From an uncultured Methanobacterium sp. (lineage in GTDB: Archaea > Methanobacteriota > Methanobacteria > Methanobacteriales > Methanobacteriaceae): DNA of 64,000 nt. The position numbers were made by a program, and so were the translations under genes. Location: NCBI RefSeq assembly GCF_963665055.1, contig NZ_OY762015.1:1532501-1596500 (forward strand), read 5' to 3'. Below are positions 37,217 through 50,726 of this stretch, one piece after another. Numbering within the stretch: position 1 is the first letter of the stretch; the number at the start of each line of letters is the position of its first letter. Under the pieces are notes generated by a model. It did no database searches. It saw only the letters and a list, made by a program, of their open reading frames with translations, and was not told where the DNA came from.

Positions 37217-37366
37217 GGTAATTACTACTCTAATTAAGGCAATTACACAGATAAGGTAACTACTACTTCAATTAATGCAATTACACATTAACAAGGTAAC
37301 TACTACTTCAATTAATGCAATTACACATTAACAAGGTAACTACTACTTCAATTAATGCAATTACTC
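37217..37366. repeat. Tandem repeat, 40-bp unit, two perfect plus two partial copies
   Basis: Units starting GGTAACTACTACTTCAATTA begin at 37255, 37295 and 37335, exactly 40 bases apart. A decayed copy begins at 37217. The array lies upstream of paralogue 1, between it and the hairpin region at 37448. Confidence 0.95.
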
Positions 37367-37447
37367 ATTTGATAGGGTAATTACTGCTTTGAGGGCAATA
37401 ACTGATGTACCCAGTGATAAAATCCTTAAATTAAAATCTTCGCAACA

Positions 37448-37597
37448 GGAGGATCTTAAAAGGAAGAGAATAATTGATCTCTTCTTGAAAATATCCTCCC
37501 CTTAACGGGAATTAATTAAGGGGACAGGTGAATGTTAAAAACAATAGCTTTTTAATGAGTAAAATGTCAAATTACACTCTCTAATAAATTAAGAGTG
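37448..37597. ncRNA. Candidate structured RNA with nested hairpins
   Basis: GGAGGAT (37448-37454) pairs with ATCCTCC (37493-37499), enclosing AAGAGA/TCTCTT (37464-37469, 37478-37483). Next come CCCCTTAA/TTAAGGGG (37498-37505, 37516-37523) and CACTCT/AGAGTG (37575-37580, 37592-37597). Four stems in 150 bases with no ORF suggests a structured RNA. On the minus strand it would lie 300 bases upstream of the radical SAM paralogue 1. The remaining gap to 37817 shows nothing else. Confidence 0.4.
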
Positions 37598-37817
37598 ATT
37601 TATTCAATTTAAGAATTTGGCTTATTCCAGATAGAACATGCCTAAATATGGTAACATTATTTGAAAAGGGTGTAATGGTTAAAAATATTAAAATTGGAAT
37701 ATAATTATCTAAACTTATGATTCACCGAACTTCTATATAAATATTACAGCTAATTTAAATTATGGCTAATTTAAACTTTCACAATTATGATAATAAGTTT
37801 AAACTTTTATTATTTGT

Positions 37818-39170
<1,353 letters not shown>

Positions 39171-39206
39171 CTTATCACCTGAAAAGGTAAGATATTCAAG
39201 AATTCA

Positions 39207-40862
39207 TCAAGGGAGGGGAATGTCTTCATTTTCATCAACTATTATCTCTATAAGTACTGGTTTATTAAGTTTTACTGCCTCCTGTACAGCAGCAAAAACA
39301 TCACGTGGAGAATCTATCATACTGGCCTTTATATGGTATGCGTTGGCCAGTTTCACAAAATCAGGATTATCCAGTTCCACTTGGAACGATCCATCATAAT
39401 ACAGCTCCTGCCACTGGCGGATGATACCTAAAGACTGGTTGTTCAAAAGGCAAATGGTAATGGGCAGATCCATTCCAGCTATGGTTGCCAGTTCCTGACT
39501 GTTCATCTGGAACCCTCCGTCTCCCACCACTACTACCACATTCTTGGAGGGTCTTGCCAGGCTTACACCCACTGCTGCAGGGACCCCATATCCCATAGGA
39601 CCGAAGCCGCCTGAAAAAATTAGTGAAGAGGGTTCTCTTGCTTTCATGAGTAGATTAACCCATGTGGTGTGGCTTCCAGCATCGTTAACCAGGATGGAAT
39701 CATCCATCGCCTCCAATATTTCTTTAATGGCTCTTTGTGGTTTTAAGGGTGTTTCTTCAAAGTCGGTGCATACCTCATGAGTTTTATCATAGTTTTGGAG
39801 TTCTTTTAGCCACTTATCCGTTTTTTCAGGGGTTATTTTTTTGATTTCATCCAGAAACTCTTGAACATCTCCCCTGATGTTAATATCTCCCCTTAAAACT
39901 GATTCATCCATGTTCACCTGGATAACTGGCCCTTTACCCAGTCCTTTCCGGGTTCTTTCGGATAATCTGCATCCCAGTGCCAGTATAAGGTCTGCGTTTT
40001 CCCCGGCGAAGTTGGCGGCTTCTGTTCCTCGCAGACCAATGAGCCCTAAAGAAAGGGGATGATCCTCACTTAGGACTCCCCTAGCATGGTAAGTAGTTAC
40101 TACAGGTACCTGGCGTTTTTCCGCAAAATTCTGAAGATCTGAAGTTGCATGAGACCAGAGCACTCCTGCTCCAGCTAAGATCAATGGTTTTTGAGATTTT
40201 TCAATCAGTTTTTTAACCTGTTTTATTTCATTTACACCATTTGCAGATTTAATCCCATCATTTTCCGAATTAATACCATCAATAATAGAATTAATGGAAT
40301 CAGTTTCAGGTTTTAAGTCCATCCCCCGCTCCAGTAAAACCGGATCAATTTCTTTCTGGAGAATGTCTTTCGGAAAATTAAGATGAATAGGACCAGTTTT
40401 ACCCTTTTTCAGAGTTGAAATTGCCTTTAAGAGAATATTAATTCCCTTTTCAGGGTCATCTATAAGATGGCTCTGGAGGGTGATGGGACGAAAAACAGCG
40501 TTAATATCTACGTCCTGAAAGACATTTTCACCCTTAAACTGGGATGAAACATCCCCAGTGATAACCAGTAAGGGAACTGAGTCCTTGTATGCTGTGGCTA
40601 CACCCATTACCATGTTTAATGCCCCAGGTCCCGCAGTTGCCACACAAACTCCTAATTGGGATGATGCTCTTGCATATCCATCAGCAGCATGTGCTGCTCC
40701 CTGTTCATGACGCATCAAAACATGTTTTATGGAAGATTTTTGGAGTGCCTGGTAAAAAGGGAGAATTTGCTCCCCAGGATAACCAAATATGTATTTAATT
40801 TCCTCTTTTTCCAGTATCTTAACCAGTGCATCTGCCAATTTAATCTGGGCCGCAGTTTGCAT
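39207..40862 (-). CDS. Acetolactate synthase-like thiamine diphosphate enzyme
   Basis: 551 residues with the three domains of the TPP enzyme family. It has the catalytic Glu in LMRHEQGAAHAADGYARA (Glu53), an FAD-type middle domain, and the TPP/Mg site GDGGFQMNSQELATIAG followed by LNNQSLG. The start at 40862 is preferred over 40919 because a TTTAATTA box sits about 30 bases upstream, suggesting a leaderless transcript. Residues about 200-225 form an Ile/Asn/Ser/Asp-rich insert (SINSIIDGINSENDG) not usual in IlvB. No regulatory IlvN subunit is adjacent, so it may be catabolic or a paralogue and not the main branched-chain enzyme. Confidence 0.85.
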   Translation of the reverse strand: MQTAAQIKLADALVKILEKEEIKYIFGYPGEQILPFYQALQKSSIKHVLMRHEQGAAHAADGYARASSQLGVCVATAGPGALNMVMGVATAYKDSVPLLVITGDVSSQFKGENVFQDVDINAVFRPITLQSHLIDDPEKGINILLKAISTLKKGKTGPIHLNFPKDILQKEIDPVLLERGMDLKPETDSINSIIDGINSENDGIKSANGVNEIKQVKKLIEKSQKPLILAGAGVLWSHATSDLQNFAEKRQVPVVTTYHARGVLSEDHPLSLGLIGLRGTEAANFAGENADLILALGCRLSERTRKGLGKGPVIQVNMDESVLRGDINIRGDVQEFLDEIKKITPEKTDKWLKELQNYDKTHEVCTDFEETPLKPQRAIKEILEAMDDSILVNDAGSHTTWVNLLMKAREPSSLIFSGGFGPMGYGVPAAVGVSLARPSKNVVVVVGDGGFQMNSQELATIAGMDLPITICLLNNQSLGIIRQWQELYYDGSFQVELDNPDFVKLANAYHIKASMIDSPRDVFAAVQEAVKLNKPVLIEIIVDENEDIPLP

Positions 40863-41050
40863 GATTAAACTATGACGCTTCTTAGTATAATTAAATGATG
40901 GGCTTAGGATCATACCCATGAATAGGTGTGCGAATCATTCATTATGAATTAACTTATGAAAAAAATTTATGACACTGATAAAACATAATTAAATAAAAAT
41001 AGCAACTTCGTTACATCCAACTGAATAAGGGGTTTACAGGAGGGGTTAAT

Positions 41051-43003
41051 ATTTCCAGTGAATTAGATGCCCTGCTTCATGAGAACAGACTATTCCCACC
41101 AGGAAAAGATTTAATAAAAAATAGCAACATCCAGAGATGGATGAAACGTTACGGGATTAAAGATTATGATGAACTACTCAAGCGGGCTCTTGATGATCCT
41201 GAGTGGTTCTGGGACGAGCTTGCCAGGGAGTTAGAATGGTTTCAGCCATATCAGGATGTCTTAAAATGGGATGTACCCCATGCAGAGTGGTTCTGTGGTG
41301 GGAAATTTAACATCACCCATAATGCCCTGGACCGGCATGTGAAATCCTGGCGTAAAAATAAGGTGGCCTACATATGGGAAGGTGAATTGGGCCAGGTTAA
41401 GAAGATGACCTACCAGGATCTTTACATAAGGGTTAACCAGATGGCCAATGCACTGCGAGGTCTGGGTGTTGGTCGAGGGGATCGTGTAGCAATTTACTTG
41501 CCTATGATACTGGAGTTACCCATTGCCATGCTGGCCTGTGCCAAGATCGGAGCAGTGCACAGTGTGGTTTTCTCAGGGTTCTGGGCCAAAGCATTCAAAG
41601 AACGAGCTAACGATGCCAAAGTGAAAGTTGCAATAACTGTGGATGGATTTTACCGCAGAGGAAAGGTTATACCCCTCAAGGAAAATGTGGATAAGGTTTT
41701 AAATGATATTCCCTCCCTGAAAAAACTAATAGTGGTGCGCCATGCTGACTGCCAGGTTCAGATGAAAAATGGTCGAGATTTATGGTGGGATGAAATCATC
41801 AAAAACCAGGAAAGGGAATGCCTCACAGAGGTAATGGATTCAGAAGACCCCCTATTTATTTTATACACCTCCGGGACCACTGGAAAACCCAAAGGAGTTG
41901 TTCATGTTCATGGAGGTTATGCTGTTGGTATTTACACCACACTCAAGATGGTATTTGACCTTAAAGATGAGGACATATGGTGGTGTGCCGCAGATATTGG
42001 CTGGATAACCGGCCACAGTTACATTGTCTACGCACCTCTTCTTATGGGTGCTACTTCTGTAATGTACGAGGGTGCTCCTGATTATCCTGAACCAGACCGC
42101 TTGTGGCAGATCATCGAGGAGTACGGGGTGAGCGCATTTTACACTGCTCCCACCACCATCCGAATGTTCATGAAACACGGGGAAAAATGGCCCCAAAAAC
42201 ATGACCTCTCCTCTTTAAGACTTTTAGGGAGTGTGGGTGAACCCATAAACCCCGAAGCATGGATGTGGTACCATAAACATATTGGTAACCGTCAGTGCCC
42301 AATTATGGACACCTGGTGGCAGACTGAAACGGGAATGCACCTCATAACACCATTACCCATCACATCACTTAAGCCAGGGTCAGCAGTTAAACCATTCCCC
42401 ACAGTAGAAGCAGATGTAGTGGATGATGATGGGAAATCAGTAATCGAAGGTGGAGGCCATCTGGTGATTAAAACTCCCTGGCCTGCAATGTTCCGTACAT
42501 TATACCAGGACCCTGAACGCTACGTGGATGCTTACTGGAGTAGATTCCCAGGTATGTATCTCAGTGGGGATGTGGCCCGTATTGATGAAAAGGGGTATTT
42601 CTGGATACAGGGTAGGGAGGATGATGTTTTGAATGTTGCCGGGCACCGCATAAGCACTGCTGAGGTTGAATCTGCCCTGGTAAGCTATGATGCTGTGGCT
42701 GAAGCTGCAGTGGTGGGAAAACCAGACCCGGTTAAGGGTGAGGAAATATGCAGTTTCATCACTTTAAAAGAAGGGTTTAAACCAAGTCCACGTATGAAAC
42801 ACCTTCTCAGGGAACATGTACGTGAGGAAATTGGTCCTGTGGCTAGCCCTGCCTGCGTTAACTTCGTCGATGACTTGCCCAAGACCCGTTCTGGGAAGAT
42901 CATGCGCCGGGTGATTAAAGCAAAGGTTAAAGGAGAAAATGTGGGTGATATAAGTACACTTGCAAACCCAGAAGCCGTGGATAAACTGGATAATGCATTA
43001 TAA
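41051..43003 (+). CDS. acs: Acetyl-CoA synthetase (AMP-forming), probable ATT start
   Basis: Activates acetate to acetyl-CoA through acetyl-AMP. Motifs are [30 protein letters not shown] (Trp pocket of acetate enzymes), and [11 protein letters not shown] with the acetylatable Lys. The first ATG is at 41141, but the 30 upstream codons stay in frame and read [20 protein letters not shown] then NSNIQRW, which matches the normal Acs N-terminus. AGGAGGGG at 41038-41045 is placed correctly for a start at 41051, which is ATT. Starting there gives 650 residues, the usual length. Either a rare ATT start is used or a base differs from ATG. Confidence 0.93.
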   Translation: MSSELDALLHENRLFPPGKDLIKNSNIQRWMKRYGIKDYDELLKRALDDPEWFWDELARELEWFQPYQDVLKWDVPHAEWFCGGKFNITHNALDRHVKSWRKNKVAYIWEGELGQVKKMTYQDLYIRVNQMANALRGLGVGRGDRVAIYLPMILELPIAMLACAKIGAVHSVVFSGFWAKAFKERANDAKVKVAITVDGFYRRGKVIPLKENVDKVLNDIPSLKKLIVVRHADCQVQMKNGRDLWWDEIIKNQERECLTEVMDSEDPLFILYTSGTTGKPKGVVHVHGGYAVGIYTTLKMVFDLKDEDIWWCAADIGWITGHSYIVYAPLLMGATSVMYEGAPDYPEPDRLWQIIEEYGVSAFYTAPTTIRMFMKHGEKWPQKHDLSSLRLLGSVGEPINPEAWMWYHKHIGNRQCPIMDTWWQTETGMHLITPLPITSLKPGSAVKPFPTVEADVVDDDGKSVIEGGGHLVIKTPWPAMFRTLYQDPERYVDAYWSRFPGMYLSGDVARIDEKGYFWIQGREDDVLNVAGHRISTAEVESALVSYDAVAEAAVVGKPDPVKGEEICSFITLKEGFKPSPRMKHLLREHVREEIGPVASPACVNFVDDLPKTRSGKIMRRVIKAKVKGENVGDISTLANPEAVDKLDNAL

Positions 43004-43069
43004 ATTGTAAAAAGAGGAAGAGGGTAATTTAAAATGTTTAAATCACATTTTACCCTATTTATGCATTAT

Positions 43070-43528
43070 TTATTCTTCTTTTTCCTGGTAACTGCCATTA
43101 TATTCTCCAGAACCTTCCACCGGGAAAACAACACCCTGGGCAATTCTTTCACCACGTTTAAGTGTGAAGGGGAATTCTCCCTGGTTCACCAGTAGAAACT
43201 GGAGTGTACCATAAAAACCAGGGTCTCCCACGGCAGTGTGGATGCTTATGAAAGAACGCAGGAGTGTGGACCTGGGTAGATAAAGCATTGAGTATCCTTT
43301 GGGAATTTTTATCTTCCCATCGATGGTTACACTGTAAGCTGTCTTGGGCTGAAGGGTGTAAAGTGGAGGTTCCAGTTTTTCCAGTTCAGGAAGGTTCTTC
43401 TCGTTGTCAATTAAAGATCCTGGTCCTTTTTGCTGGTAAACCTGGTCCACCTTGAGGTCTATGCCAGAAGGTTGCACCAGTTCCGCAAATTCCGGGAATA
43501 GTTTTATGAGTTCTTTTTCGCCTAACAT
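43070..43528 (-). CDS. dut: dUTPase / dCTP deaminase family protein
   Basis: 152 residues of the trimeric DCD/DUT family. LVQPSGIDLKVDQVY matches the first conserved motif, LYLPRSTLLRSFISIHTAVGDPGFYG carries the second and third, and FTLKRGERIAQGVVFPV the fourth. It is shorter than archaeal bifunctional dCTP deaminase-dUTPase proteins (about 200 residues), so simple dUTP hydrolysis is the likelier role. It faces acs convergently, with 66 bases between the stop codons. Confidence 0.85.
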   Translation of the reverse strand: MLGEKELIKLFPEFAELVQPSGIDLKVDQVYQQKGPGSLIDNEKNLPELEKLEPPLYTLQPKTAYSVTIDGKIKIPKGYSMLYLPRSTLLRSFISIHTAVGDPGFYGTLQFLLVNQGEFPFTLKRGERIAQGVVFPVEGSGEYNGSYQEKEE

Positions 43529-43658
43529 TGATAGTTTCTCCTCATGATAAATGAAAATTATTTTAATGGAAATTTGTTATAAAATTAGGATCCAGAACTT
43601 AAAAAGATGACAGATATTAGATGCCCCGGAAAATTAAGAAATAATAGAAATATTTAAA

Positions 43659-44186
43659 TCACCATGTTAACTCATCATTAACCTCTTCTTTGTAAAAACG
43701 CTCCAGGGACACTGCAATAGCATTGGCATTGGTGTAAAAAACCGATGCTAGTATTCCCACCACAGTTCCATTCTGAATTATTGGTGAACCACTATCTCCT
43801 GGAAGTGGAATCGTGCTGAAAGGAAATGAAAGATAATGGTATGTCCGCCCTATAGTCATAATCTGGCAGGGGTTCTTTTGGGGACCATTAAGGGCATATG
43901 CTGATCCAATCTCTGGTTTTTTTATTTGAGAAAATTCAAATTCAGGTTCAGGTGCCATAACTTCAATAATAGCCAGATCAAGATCAATAATTATCTTTAT
44001 AACCTTACCTGACCATCCTGCCACTTTTACCATGTCACCTAATCCACATCCACCTACTTTTAAAAGGTGATGTACAGTTAATACACAATTTTTATCCCGA
44101 TACTTTATAACAGCCCCTAAAACTGCACCTTTATTCTTACAAATAACTTTAGCACCAGCAGAAATCTTATTCCCTGTTTTGGACAT
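43659..44186 (-). CDS. Trypsin-fold serine protease-like protein, no signal peptide
   Basis: 175 residues from the ATG at 44186, chosen over a TTG at 44198 because GGTGG lies five bases before it. A chymotrypsin-like triad is visible: His39 or His40 in VLTVHHLL, Asp70 in DLDLAII, and Ser132 in PLPGDSGSPI, with the oxyanion Gly-Asp. No signal peptide or membrane helix is seen, so it is cytosolic unless exported by another route. This small form without a PDZ domain is uncommon in archaea. Its substrate is unknown, and viral or mobile ancestry is possible. Confidence 0.72.
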   Translation of the reverse strand: MSKTGNKISAGAKVICKNKGAVLGAVIKYRDKNCVLTVHHLLKVGGCGLGDMVKVAGWSGKVIKIIIDLDLAIIEVMAPEPEFEFSQIKKPEIGSAYALNGPQKNPCQIMTIGRTYHYLSFPFSTIPLPGDSGSPIIQNGTVVGILASVFYTNANAIAVSLERFYKEEVNDELTW

Positions 44187-44237
44187 AGTTTCCACCAAAT
44201 TATTTTTCTTATGTTCGATGAGCTTTATTTCAATCCA

Positions 44238-44264
44238 GATAACACTACCGAGTAATGTGTTATC
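44238..44264. promoter_or_regulatory. Inverted repeat between divergent genes
   Basis: GATAACAC (44238-44245) and GTGTTATC (44257-44264) form an exact 8-bp inverted repeat with an 11-base gap. It lies just upstream of a TTTATATG box (44274-44281) for the methyltransferase and 50 bases before the protease start. It could be an operator acting on both genes. Confidence 0.4.
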
Positions 44265-44367
44265 CGAATAATGTTTATATGAGTATATGTACTCTCAACT
44301 CTAAAATTCTATATGGACAATAAGAAAGAATTCCCTACAATTTATATGTGAATGATCTGGTGATGAA

Positions 44368-45048
44368 ATGAAACAGGTGAAAGATCACTTCGAAAAAGAA
44401 GCAAAGGTATTTGACGAACTTATAAGGACATTAATTCCTTCCTATGATGATATGGTTGAATCTTTAATATTAGCACTTCCTTTTCACGATAAAGAAAAAA
44501 TTAAGGTCCTTGATCTGGGTTGTGGTACAGGGAATATATCTAAAAAGGTGAAAGAACATTTTCCCAATGCACAGATCACTTGTGTAGATATGGCAGAGAA
44601 CATGATCCAAATAGCAAAATCTAAACTTGCACATTACAGTGATATTGAATTTAAAATAGTTGATTTCAGGGAACTTGAGTTTAAAGGGGAATATGATGCA
44701 GTTATATCCTCCCTGGCACTTCACCACCTGCCATCAGAAGGAGAGAAAAAATCGTTCTACTGTAGAATAAATGAGTTCCTTAAAGAGGGCGGAGTTTTTT
44801 ACAATGCAGATAACGTGTTGGGATCCAATCCTCACCTTAACCAGGTTTATATGGATAAGTGGGTGGAGTTCATGTTAGAGAGTCACTCACCCGAAGAAAT
44901 AGACACGATTTGGCTACCCAAACACAGAGAAGAAGATTTCCCCTCACCTCTACGCAGTCATGTCCAATGGTTGGAAGAGACAGGATTCTGTGAAGTGGAT
45001 GTGGTGTGGAAATATTACATGTTCGGAGTATATGGTGGTAAAAAATAA
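44368..45048 (+). CDS. SAM-dependent class I methyltransferase
   Basis: 226 residues. The glycine-rich SAM loop VLDLGCGTGNISKKV, the acidic VDMAENMIQIA and the later YDAVISSLALHHLPSEGEK follow the order of class I methyltransferases. The N-terminal VKDHFEKEAKVFDELI is typical of small-molecule or quinone-type enzymes in archaea. GGTGAT immediately precedes the ATG. Substrate unknown. The bases just after the stop repeat TATGGTGGTAAAAAATAATC from the gene's own 3' end (45039-45070), a small tandem duplication. Confidence 0.82.
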   Translation: MKQVKDHFEKEAKVFDELIRTLIPSYDDMVESLILALPFHDKEKIKVLDLGCGTGNISKKVKEHFPNAQITCVDMAENMIQIAKSKLAHYSDIEFKIVDFRELEFKGEYDAVISSLALHHLPSEGEKKSFYCRINEFLKEGGVFYNADNVLGSNPHLNQVYMDKWVEFMLESHSPEEIDTIWLPKHREEDFPSPLRSHVQWLEETGFCEVDVVWKYYMFGVYGGKK

Positions 45049-45155
45049 TCTATGGTGGTAAAAAATAATCTAAGAAGTAAGTAAAAAATAGGAAAAATAA
45101 GTAAAAAATAGGCTTAATTTTAATTAAACTAGTTTATGTTGGATTAATTTAAGTA

Positions 45156-46607
45156 TTAATCCCCTAAAACCTGTTCTACCATCCAGTCAGGGTGGAACTC
45201 CATAATATCCCCGTAACCCTGGCCAACACCTAAAAACAGTATGGGTTTATTTATTACATGCCCAATTGATAGTGCTGCTCCGCCTTTAGCATCGGCATCG
45301 GCCTTGGTTAGTATGATCCCATCCACTCCAACTGCATCATCAAATTTACGGGCCTGTTCCACTGCATCGTTACCAGTGAGCGCGTCACCCACAAATATGG
45401 CCAGATCAGGTTTTACCACCCTCTGGATCTTTTTCATTTCATCCATGAGGTTTACGTTAGTTTGCATTCGCCCAGCAGTGTCTATGAGGACCAGTTCTTT
45501 CTTTTTGGCCCTTGCGTGTTCCACTGCATCATAGGCCACTGCTGCGGGATCTGCACCTTTCTGGTGTCGGATGATCTTAACACCCACTTTTTCAGCATGG
45601 TAAGATATTTGTTCAATGGCTCCTGCACGGAAAGTGTCAGAAGCAGCAATAACTGGAGAATAACCTTCTTTAACGTAATGATCTGCAATTTTAGAAATGG
45701 TAGTGGTCTTACCAGTTCCATTAACCCCTACAAACATTATTTTGAGGGGTTCACCTGTTTTTTTGGCATTTTGAACCAGTTCCTCCAAGTTGGGACCATC
45801 AACCACCAGTATATCAGATATTGCCTTTTTAAGTGCTTCACGTGTGAATTTGGCCACGTCACTTCGTCTTTTGATCTTACGACCCACCAGATCTTCCTTG
45901 ACAGATTTAACGATTTGTTCAGCCACTTCCATTGCAACGTCACCTTCTAAAAGGGCTAATTCCAGTTCAAAAAGAATATCATCAATATCTTTTTCAGATA
46001 TGGTTTTATGGGTGGCAAAGGTGAATAAACCAGAAGGTTCATCTTCATCCTTTCCAGATGTTTCCTTCTCTTTTTCAAAATCAGTTGATTTTCCAGAATC
46101 AATTGCATCTATCACAGAATCTGTAGCAGATCCAGTAGAATCGGTTGTTTCAGAAAAATCAGCGGTTTTTAGCTTGGAATCAATTTTATCTTTGCTAATT
46201 TCATCTTCGCTCGTTTTCTTGGAATCTTCATCTTTAGAATCGGATTTTCTGCGGAAAAATGAAAAACGAGATTTTTTTTCTCCATCTTCTCCTTTGGGAG
46301 ACTCCTCATCTGATTCGTCTTGACCTGAAGTTTTATCTGCTTTATCTTTAACTTTTTGATCTTTCCCTGAAGAGACAGTTTCAGTTTCAAGTTCTTTTTT
46401 AACGTCTGTATCACCAGGCGTTTCACTGGAAGAAGTTTCAGTTTTTTCAATAGCCTTATCTTCAGTTAACTGATCTCCAGTTAAAGCAGCTTTTGCCTTT
46501 TCTTCTTTTTCTTTAGCTGCTTCTTCCTCTTCAGAGGATACTTGATCAGAGATCTTTCCAATGGTTCCGGAAAACTTCTTTTTCAGAGATTCAAACAAAA
46601 GATTCAC
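45156..46607 (-). CDS. ftsY: Signal recognition particle receptor FtsY
   Basis: SRP receptor GTPase that docks ribosome-nascent chains at the membrane. The 483 residues include a long acidic, Lys/Glu/Ser-rich N-terminal region (about 15-200) of low complexity, then the NG domain with G1 [18 protein letters not shown] near 294, [20 protein letters not shown], and [14 protein letters not shown]. The acidic A region is longer than in many archaeal FtsY proteins. It is the last gene of the translation operon that begins at 50533, about 110 bases after pfdA. Confidence 0.97.
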   Translation of the reverse strand: MNLLFESLKKKFSGTIGKISDQVSSEEEEAAKEKEEKAKAALTGDQLTEDKAIEKTETSSSETPGDTDVKKELETETVSSGKDQKVKDKADKTSGQDESDEESPKGEDGEKKSRFSFFRRKSDSKDEDSKKTSEDEISKDKIDSKLKTADFSETTDSTGSATDSVIDAIDSGKSTDFEKEKETSGKDEDEPSGLFTFATHKTISEKDIDDILFELELALLEGDVAMEVAEQIVKSVKEDLVGRKIKRRSDVAKFTREALKKAISDILVVDGPNLEELVQNAKKTGEPLKIMFVGVNGTGKTTTISKIADHYVKEGYSPVIAASDTFRAGAIEQISYHAEKVGVKIIRHQKGADPAAVAYDAVEHARAKKKELVLIDTAGRMQTNVNLMDEMKKIQRVVKPDLAIFVGDALTGNDAVEQARKFDDAVGVDGIILTKADADAKGGAALSIGHVINKPILFLGVGQGYGDIMEFHPDWMVEQVLGD

Positions 46608-46719
46608 TCCTTAAGGTGATGCTACTGTTAAAGATTAAATGTGGAGAGTAGGAATTTTGAAATAAATTTGTGAGATTGATAAGAAATTTTGAAATTAGAA
46701 AGAAAAATTAGGGTAAAAC

Positions 46720-47153
46720 TTACCCTTGTGTGTTACCTTCAATCTTCTGGATGAGCGCCTCAGCTTCAGGGCTTTTCTGAGTGATGATCTGGCTGATCTT
46801 GGTAAGATCAGACATCATCTTCTGCATGATGTTATCCAGCTCTTTTTTCTGCTCTTCAATGCTCATCTTAGCATCGTCAATATTTTTCTTAACCGCAGCA
46901 CCGGATCCGAGACCAACAATCACTTCTTCAGTGTTCTTGATTTCAGTGATTAGAAATGAACCCGCACCAATTGGTACCAGGGTTTCAGGTGACTTTTTCC
47001 CTTTAATAGCTTCCAGGGTTTCCTGGGCTATGGTCATGTCGGATATAGTGGCATTAAGGGTTTCCACTTGCTGGTTCAGCATGTCAGCCTGTGCCTTGTA
47101 GGCGTTGAGTTCGTTTATAATCTCCTCTAGCCTTTGTCGGTCTTCCATGTTGT

Positions 47154-47157
<4 letters not shown>
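46720..47157 (-). CDS. pfdA: Prefoldin alpha subunit
   Basis: 145-residue chaperone subunit. It forms the hexameric prefoldin with beta subunits and passes unfolded proteins to the thermosome. Two long coiled-coil helices (about 4-50 and 95-138) flank the central beta hairpins (LVPIGAGSFLITEIKNTEEVIVGLG). Its start overlaps the stop of L18a by four bases, a sign of translational coupling. Confidence 0.95.
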
Positions 47158-48311
<1,154 letters not shown>

Positions 48312-48335
48312 CTCTGTTCACTCCTATATTAAGAT

Positions 48336-48477
<142 letters not shown>

Positions 48478-48491
<14 letters not shown>

Positions 48492-49076
48492 ATTCTCTCC
48501 ATCCTATTACTCTTGATTGTATGTGTGGGGGAAATAACTTACAAGCTGTGTCTTCGCCTTCATCTCTGGTTATGAGATATCTTATTTCAATCTCATAATC
48601 AGAGTTATTTTCCATACTGGTGGGTTCTTTCACCACGCTGAAAAATTGTTCTGACAGCTGATTTATGGTCTTATGACCCCATCCTGCAAGGTTCAAGTAC
48701 TGAACATTATTAGAATCTTCAAAACTTTGTATTTCCGCTGAATTTAGTTTAGGCACCCGATCATCTCTTCTGGTGCCATCGGCCACTAAGGAATAGTTTT
48801 CTGCAGCCAATCTCAGAACTTCCCGGTGCAGGTGGTTAATTCCATTATTGGGAAAACCATCCTTCAGGATCATGCTCACCGCTCCTTCCAGGAGGGTGGA
48901 TTTTGCATCAAGGATCCTGTGCTTGAATCCTAAACACGATGCAGAGTTTGCTGCTGATTTCCAAGAAGGGAAAACACCGAAATTGGCTGTTAAAAGTTCC
49001 ACCTCGTATCCTAAACGTTTTAGTATGACTGCCATTAATGAGCTGTCTTTACCTCCACTGTAGAGTACTGCGGCTT

Positions 49077-49080
<4 letters not shown>
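48478..49080 (-). CDS. PP-loop ATP pyrophosphatase (alpha hydrolase superfamily)
   Basis: 200 residues. The N-terminal [11 protein letters not shown] is the PP-loop of N-type ATP pyrophosphatases, which adenylate a carbonyl or RNA base before amidation or thiolation. Later blocks are [15 protein letters not shown] and [12 protein letters not shown]. The target is unknown. A role in tRNA or rRNA modification fits its position inside the ribosomal operon. Its start overlaps PDCD5 by four bases and its end overlaps L39e by 14. Confidence 0.85.
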
Positions 49081-49424
<344 letters not shown>

Positions 49425-49484
49425 CTAATACCTCCCTATCCGATTAAAGTATGCCAATAATTTTATTCAACTTAATTATTCTAT

Positions 49485-50540
<1,056 letters not shown>

Positions 50541-50726
50541 GCCCCTTGTGAAACATTAGAAATGCTAGAATACGGAGATCTTAAGTTTTCAGAGAGTGTG
50601 AATTTTAGGGGTTGATTCCCAAAAACCTGAAACTGTACTTAAGAATAATGTATTAGTTTATCTTTTTACCCCTTAAAAAGCTTTCCCTGTAGGAGGTAAT
50701 CCTATTTTTTGGGACTCTTAAGTGCA

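Noticed and set aside
45790..46323. 177-codon Ser-rich ORF opposite ftsY
   Set aside because: It is the antisense of the low-complexity acidic region of ftsY; Ser/Leu richness mirrors Glu/Lys codons on the real strand.
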